NCBI RefSeq assembly: GCF_039540515.1
Contig: NZ_BAABFA010000004.1
Location: 248,001-312,000 of the forward strand
Length of the DNA stretch: 64,000 bases
Direction: 5' to 3'
Source: Nemorincola caseinilytica
Lineage (GTDB): Bacteria; Bacteroidota; Bacteroidia; Chitinophagales; Chitinophagaceae
Shown here: positions 59,746 to 64,000 of the stretch, in pieces
Layout: each line of letters begins with the position of its first letter
How positions within the stretch are numbered: the stretch's first letter is position 1
Program-made: the position numbers and the translations under genes
Notes under the pieces: model-generated
Told to the model about the DNA's origin: nothing
Databases searched by the model: none
Seen by the model: only the letters and a program-made list of their open reading frames with translations

Positions 59746-60390
59746 ATGCCTTCAAAGTCAGAAATAAAACACATAGCTGTTGCCGGCAACATCGGTTCCG
59801 GCAAGACCACTCTTGCAACTATGCTGGCAAAGCACTACAAGTGGCAGCCGCATTTCGAGGATGTGGAGCACAATCCATACCTGGTAGACTTTTACGAGGA
59901 CATGCACCGCTGGTCGTTCAACCTGCAGATATATTTCCTTAACAATCGTATCAAGCATCTCATAGACATTCACAATGGCAAGGACAGCGTAGTGCAGGAC
60001 CGTACCGTATATGAGGATGCTTACATCTTTGCGCCCAACCTTTTCGATATGGGCCTGATGACCAAGCGCGATTTTGAGAACTACAGCTCTTTCTTCCAGA
60101 ACCTGAAGGCGCTCATCAAGCCACCGGACCTGCTCATATACCTCAAGGCCTCGGTGCCTACACTTGTAGACCAGATACAGAAGCGCGGCCGTGGCTATGA
60201 AGAGAACATTCGCCTGGACTACCTGAAAAGGCTGAACGGTTTCTATAACAAATGGATAGAGGGCTACAAAGACGGCCCCCTGCTGGTGATAGATGTGGAC
60301 AACTGCAACTTTGCCGAAAAAGAGGACGACCTGGCCGATGTTGTGCGCCGCGTAGATGCACAGCTCTATGGCCTGTTCAGCAAAAAATAA
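59746..60390 (+). CDS. Deoxynucleoside kinase
   Basis: Phosphorylates deoxynucleosides in salvage. 214 residues from MPSKSEIKHIAVAGNIG (ATG at 59,746), the P-loop being AGNIGSGKTTLATML. The substrate residues include EHNPYLVDFYEDM, the DRS-like motif is VVQDRTVYEDAYIFA, and the lid is QIQKRGRGYEENI. It belongs to the dNK/dGK-dAK family, probably using deoxyadenosine or deoxyguanosine. Upstream, TATCTTCG (about 59,719-59,726) is a near-consensus -7 box. It follows the HTH_42 gene by about 80 bases. Confidence 0.93.
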   Translation: MPSKSEIKHIAVAGNIGSGKTTLATMLAKHYKWQPHFEDVEHNPYLVDFYEDMHRWSFNLQIYFLNNRIKHLIDIHNGKDSVVQDRTVYEDAYIFAPNLFDMGLMTKRDFENYSSFFQNLKALIKPPDLLIYLKASVPTLVDQIQKRGRGYEENIRLDYLKRLNGFYNKWIEGYKDGPLLVIDVDNCNFAEKEDDLADVVRRVDAQLYGLFSKK

Positions 60391-60475
60391 AAAATATTGA
60401 CCGCGGGCTGTAACATTTTAGCGCCCTGCGGCATATATATGATACAGGCCAGCCCGGCCTTGTTATGAAAAAGAT

Positions 60476-63025
60476 ATGCCTATGCGGGTGCTCTCCTTTA
60501 TTGCATTACTGTTATGTTGCGCCATCACTACCCTTGCAGGTGTTATAAAAGGTAAGGTCACCGATACCAAGGGCGAGGCACTGCCATATGCCACCGTATA
60601 TATAGATGGCACCACTATAGGCACCACCACCAATGGAGCTGGGTATTACGAGCTGGCCGTACAGCCAGGCACATACAAGATAGCCTGCCAGTATGTGGGC
60701 TACAGGCAAAGCTCTTTCACCGTCACTGTTAGCGGCAGCGAGGCCCATGTACACGATATGAAGCTGGCCGAAGAGGCGCTGGAGATGAAAGAGGTAGTGA
60801 TAAAGGCCACCGACGAGGACCCCGCCTACCGCATCATACGCAATACCATAGCGCGCCGCAAGTTCCACCTGGACCAGGTGCGCTCCTTCCAGGCATCTAT
60901 ATACTTCAAAGGAGTGATGCGCTCCCGCCGGTTGCCCGATAAGTTCATGGGGCAGACCATCAAGTCGGCAGACCTGGGTGTAGATACCGCGGGCAAGGGC
61001 GTGCTCTACCTTACCGAGGAAGAGGCCGATTATTATTCGGAAGGTGAGAAGGAAAAGACCATCATACATGCTGTGCATGAGAGCGGCAACAAGAGTGGAC
61101 TGGGATTTTCCCAGTTTCCGCCTGTCATCACTTTTTACGAGAACAATGTGAGCATGCTGGGCAGGGGAACGCGCGGTTTCATATCGCCCATCAGCGACAA
61201 TGCGCTGCTCTATTACAAGTACAAGTTGCTGGGCACCTTCGAGGAGCATGGGCGCACCATATACAAGATACAGGTATCGCAGCGCCGTGCATACGAGCCC
61301 TGCTTCAGCGGCACCATATACATCACCGATGAGGAGTGGGGCATACACAGTCTGGACATGCTGCTGGAGAAACGATCGGGGATGGATATGATAGACACAC
61401 TGGCCATTCAGCAGGTGTTCGTACCCATGCAAAAGGATAGCTGGGTGATAAAAAGCCAGGTGCTCTACTTCACGGTCAAGTTCATGATGTTCGATGTCAC
61501 AGGTAGTGGCGTGGCAGTATACAACCGGCAAAAAGTGAACGAGCCCATACCCGATAGCATATTCGGCGGCAAGATAACCAGCCAGTACGACAAGACGGCC
61601 AACAAGAAGGACAGCACCCATTGGGATGCCCGCCCCGTTCCGCTGGAAAAGGACGAGCAGCGCGATTTTGTGGTGAAGGACAGCATCAATACCATTGTCA
61701 ATAGCCCTGCTTACCGCGACTCTGTAAGGCGCAAGGGCAACAAGTTCAAACCGGTAGCACACCTGCTGAGCGAGCCATCTTACAGCAGCAAGGAGTACAG
61801 GAACACCTATACTTTCAATTCGGTACTGCTGGGCTTGGCAGAGACCAGTATGCTGAACTTCAATACCGTAGAGGGCTTCAACCTGGCGCCCAAAATGATG
61901 GTGCGGCATAGGGTGGATAGCAGCAGCAGCCTGAACATGGAGGTGGCATTGCGATATGGGTTCAGCAATGAGCGCTTCAACGGTATAGGCAGGGTATACT
62001 ACTACAAGCGCGACCGCACTTGGCTGAACCGGGCATGGATATATGGTGCAGATGCTGGTAGGTACGTTTTCCAGTACAACCCGGATAACCCCGTCATTCC
62101 CATGCTGAACACATGGCGCGCACTGGGCGCCCGCGAGAACGACCTGAAAATATATGAGCGTACCGAGGCTACGGCCTATGTGCGCCGCAACTATGGCAAT
62201 GGCCTGCAGTGGATGCTGCGGGCATCGTGGCAGCAGCGCACACCGCTGGAAAATACCACATCGTATAGCCTGGCCAAGAGCGACAAGGGAGGGTATACAC
62301 CCAATACGCCCGCATCTCTGCTGGCTGTGGCCACTGCATGGGAGCAGCACGATGCGGCCATTGTAAAGGCCACCATCTCTTACAAGCCCGGTTTCACCTA
62401 CACCCAGTATCCCGACCACAAGGTAGCCAACGGCAGCTCGTGGCCCAGGTTCACGCTGCAATACACCAAGGGTATAGCGGGTATACTGAACAGCAAGACC
62501 GACTACGATAAATGGCGCTTCAGCATTCGCGACGATCTGAACCTGCGCCTGTTCGGTTCGTTCAGCTACCATTTCGCCATAGGTGGTTTCCTCAATACCC
62601 GCTACGTTTCCTTCCCCGACCTCATGCATATACAGGGCATGCGTGGTACGGGCTATGCTGCGCCCTACCTGCAGAGCTTCCAGTTCGCACCCTATTATGC
62701 GTTCAGCAATACGGCGCCGCTCTATGGCGAGGGCCATGTGGAGTACCACCTGAACGGCCTGCTGAGCAACAAGATACCCCTGCTGCGCCAGGCGCGGTAC
62801 TACCTGCTAGTGGGCGGCAATGCGCTCTACATCAACAATAGCAGCTATTATACCGAGGCCTTCGTAGGTATAGACAATATAGGCTGGAAGCTGATGCGTC
62901 TTATGCGTGTGGACTTCGTGCAGTCGTGGGACAGCAATATGGGCCGCAACTCGGGCATACGCGTGGGGCTCACCATGCGTGGTGTATCGGTAGTGCGCAA
63001 TAACCCTACCGACGGAGAGTGGTAG
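60476..63025 (+). CDS. DUF5686 outer-membrane protein with carboxypeptidase-like domain
   Basis: 849 residues. Signal peptide to about residue 22 (LLLCCAITTLAG). A CarboxypepD_reg-like beta-sandwich follows: GVIKGKVTDTKGEALPYATVYIDG, then GYYELAVQPGTYKIACQYVGYR. The DUF5686 region starts at DPAYRIIRNTIARRKFHLDQV and continues as a large beta-rich barrel. It ends with a strand GIRVGLTMRGVSVVRNNPTDGEW. Many Bacteroidota carry this family at the outer membrane; its function is unknown. It is a lone gene, converging with the LytTR regulator gene. Confidence 0.88.
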   Translation: MPMRVLSFIALLLCCAITTLAGVIKGKVTDTKGEALPYATVYIDGTTIGTTTNGAGYYELAVQPGTYKIACQYVGYRQSSFTVTVSGSEAHVHDMKLAEEALEMKEVVIKATDEDPAYRIIRNTIARRKFHLDQVRSFQASIYFKGVMRSRRLPDKFMGQTIKSADLGVDTAGKGVLYLTEEEADYYSEGEKEKTIIHAVHESGNKSGLGFSQFPPVITFYENNVSMLGRGTRGFISPISDNALLYYKYKLLGTFEEHGRTIYKIQVSQRRAYEPCFSGTIYITDEEWGIHSLDMLLEKRSGMDMIDTLAIQQVFVPMQKDSWVIKSQVLYFTVKFMMFDVTGSGVAVYNRQKVNEPIPDSIFGGKITSQYDKTANKKDSTHWDARPVPLEKDEQRDFVVKDSINTIVNSPAYRDSVRRKGNKFKPVAHLLSEPSYSSKEYRNTYTFNSVLLGLAETSMLNFNTVEGFNLAPKMMVRHRVDSSSSLNMEVALRYGFSNERFNGIGRVYYYKRDRTWLNRAWIYGADAGRYVFQYNPDNPVIPMLNTWRALGARENDLKIYERTEATAYVRRNYGNGLQWMLRASWQQRTPLENTTSYSLAKSDKGGYTPNTPASLLAVATAWEQHDAAIVKATISYKPGFTYTQYPDHKVANGSSWPRFTLQYTKGIAGILNSKTDYDKWRFSIRDDLNLRLFGSFSYHFAIGGFLNTRYVSFPDLMHIQGMRGTGYAAPYLQSFQFAPYYAFSNTAPLYGEGHVEYHLNGLLSNKIPLLRQARYYLLVGGNALYINNSSYYTEAFVGIDNIGWKLMRLMRVDFVQSWDSNMGRNSGIRVGLTMRGVSVVRNNPTDGEW

Positions 63026-63028
63026 CGC

Positions 63029-63769
63029 CTACTTTTTGTCGAACAGTTGCAGGAATTCCTGCCGAATGTTCCTGGCTATGGGTACTTCGGTCTTGTCCTG
63101 CATCACCACCACCCCTGCCGACTCATAGCGCACTACGCAGTTCAGGTTTATGATGAAAGCCCTGTGTACCTGGAAGAAAGAATGGTCGTCGGTAAGGTAT
63201 TTGTATGTGCCCAGGTTGGCAGAGCTGGTGTATTTGGCCTTGCCGGTCACTATTATGGTACACTTGTTCACACTTTCCAGGTATATGATGTCGTTCACGT
63301 TCACATAGTCTATACCGCTGTTGTTGGGTATGCGCACCTTATCGGTAGTGGCCGCCGTGATGACGGGTAGGTTAGTGGTCTGCCTCTTTGCTGCATGTTT
63401 GTTGTTTATACGTTCCAGCGCTTTGTTTATGGCCGTAGAAAGCTCTTCATCGTCTATCGGTTTCAGTACATAGCCCGTGGCCGAGAACGAGAACGCTTTC
63501 AGCGCGAAATTGTCGTGGGCCGTCACAAAGATGATCTCCAGGTCCAGCCCCGGCAGTAGTTTCAGCAGGTCGAAGCCGCTCTTTTCGGGCATAGACACAT
63601 CTATGAAGAGTATGTCGTAATTATTGTTGCGCAGGGCTGGCAGGGCGTCCTTCCAGAAAGAGAAAGTATCTGCTACCTCTATATTGCCGAAAAGCTGCTC
63701 AATGCGGCTCGATAGAAGTTCTATTGCATCGCGTTCATCGTCTACAATGGCGCATCTGTACTGGTTCAT
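63029..63769 (-). CDS. LytTR-type response regulator
   Basis: 246 residues. Receiver: YRCAIVDDERDAIELLSSRI, with phospho-Asp in LFIDVSMPEKSGFDLL and the lysine in GYVLKPIDDEELS. The LytTR DNA-binding domain occupies about 135-246: VRIPNNSGIDYVNVNDIIYLE, then HSFFQVHRAFIINLNCVVRYE. It binds direct repeats upstream of its targets. The sensor kinase gene is directly upstream on the same strand (65 bases), giving the usual kinase/LytTR pair. Confidence 0.94.
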   Translation of the reverse strand: MNQYRCAIVDDERDAIELLSSRIEQLFGNIEVADTFSFWKDALPALRNNNYDILFIDVSMPEKSGFDLLKLLPGLDLEIIFVTAHDNFALKAFSFSATGYVLKPIDDEELSTAINKALERINNKHAAKRQTTNLPVITAATTDKVRIPNNSGIDYVNVNDIIYLESVNKCTIIVTGKAKYTSSANLGTYKYLTDDHSFFQVHRAFIINLNCVVRYESAGVVVMQDKTEVPIARNIRQEFLQLFDKK

Positions 63770-63833
63770 TGGCCTGGTGTTTTATAGTGTAGTTGATAGT
63801 GTTGTGTTCTTATCGTTCATCTGTGCTGCAGGG

Positions 63834-64000
63834 TCATTCCCTGGGTGGGTTGGTGATGGATATGATCACCGCGGTGCCGGTCTCCGGCGGCCTTTTGTCC
63901 TCGTAGGCTATCTCTATTTTCATGTCCTCGTACTTGTTAAAGATACTCACCAGGTCTTTTATAAGCAAGTTGCCATATGAGTCCAGCGTGGTGGTGGAAT
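63834..64000 (-). CDS. C-terminal end of a LytS-type sensor histidine kinase (partial, right edge)
   Basis: Only the last 54 codons are in the window, reading from the right edge to a TGA at 63,834-63,836. The visible protein, SYGNLLIKDLVSIFNKYEDM and then PPETGTAVIISITNP, resembles the C-terminus of the HATPase-type LytS kinases. The adjacent LytTR regulator makes it the cognate sensor. The N-terminus lies outside, so sensor domain and membrane helices cannot be described. Confidence 0.7.
   Translation of the reverse strand, partial: STTTLDSYGNLLIKDLVSIFNKYEDMKIEIAYEDKRPPETGTAVIISITNPPRE

Noticed and set aside
60512..62749. A 745-residue open frame on the minus strand across the DUF5686 gene.
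   Set aside because: It is antisense to a clear gene and rich in His, Tyr, Cys and Val with no domain, as expected of a shadow frame in a G+C-rich coding region.
1..64000. CRISPR arrays, insertion sequences with transposases, or prophage genes.
   Set aside because: No regularly spaced direct repeats, transposase motifs or phage structural genes were seen.

Overview
The window comes from a Bacteroidota chromosome, most likely of the Chitinophaga-like order. The signs are: two proteins with C-terminal type IX secretion (T9SS) sorting domains, HmuY-type haem proteins, SusD-independent DUF4249 and DUF5686 envelope proteins, a PUR-domain protein, MbnP/MbnH, many -7 promoter boxes of the form TAnnTTTG, and heavy use of ATA for isoleucine. 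Genus is not resolvable from the sequence alone.

Layout. 1-9,056: a left-edge membrane protein, lipB, a small membrane protein with a penicillin-acylase-family hydrolase, a lytic transglycosylase, a TMTC-like TPR membrane protein and an amino-acid permease. 9,178-13,525: tRNA-Leu(GAG) with promoter and terminator, a DUF2141 protein, holA, a DUF983 protein, a formyltransferase and a GT4 glycosyltransferase. 13,703-18,247: asnS, then an overlapping three-gene signalling cassette (STAS-like protein, PAS histidine kinase, receiver) and a half-size TauE/SafE protein. 18,388-25,173: a haem/metalloporphyrin operon behind a long structured leader, with a T9SS-sorted HmuY-like protein, a lipoprotein CbiX/CbiK-type chelatase, a PepSY-type membrane protein, a small DUF6686-like protein, a TonB receptor and an HmuY lipoprotein. 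25,174-29,768: an ABC transporter pair, a large EF-hand membrane protein and a PUR protein. 30,013-35,799: CDP-sugar genes, an alpha/beta hydrolase, a ROK kinase and a sugar MFS transporter. 35,908-38,817: an MbnP/MbnH copper-type locus. 39,108-43,519: leuS with a large in-frame insertion, then a GT2. 43,568-47,722: a T9SS protein, an NtrC-type regulator and a PAS kinase. 47,806-54,352: trxB, DUF4249, a YafK-type L,D-transpeptidase, a GT39-like protein and three tandem outer-membrane barrels. 54,452-64,000: guaB, a second permease, a receiver/Hpt pair, an AlkZ-like protein, a deoxynucleoside kinase, a DUF5686 protein, and a LytTR regulator with the end of its kinase.

The most unusual object is in leuS. 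A 597-nt in-frame segment splits the editing (CP1) domain of leucyl-tRNA synthetase. It carries a complete DUF559 (Vsr-like, PD-(D/E)XK) endonuclease domain and is bordered by nested, inverted copies of two short palindromic repeat families. The same palindromes occur singly elsewhere in the window: inside the signal peptide of the TonB receptor, again inside leuS, and between genes. One copy shows a paired base change that keeps its hairpin. Inserted DNA is about 40% G+C against about 62% just upstream. I read this as a candidate mobile element that inserts in frame into essential genes and is tolerated as extra protein rather than spliced out. No insertion sequence, prophage or CRISPR array was seen.
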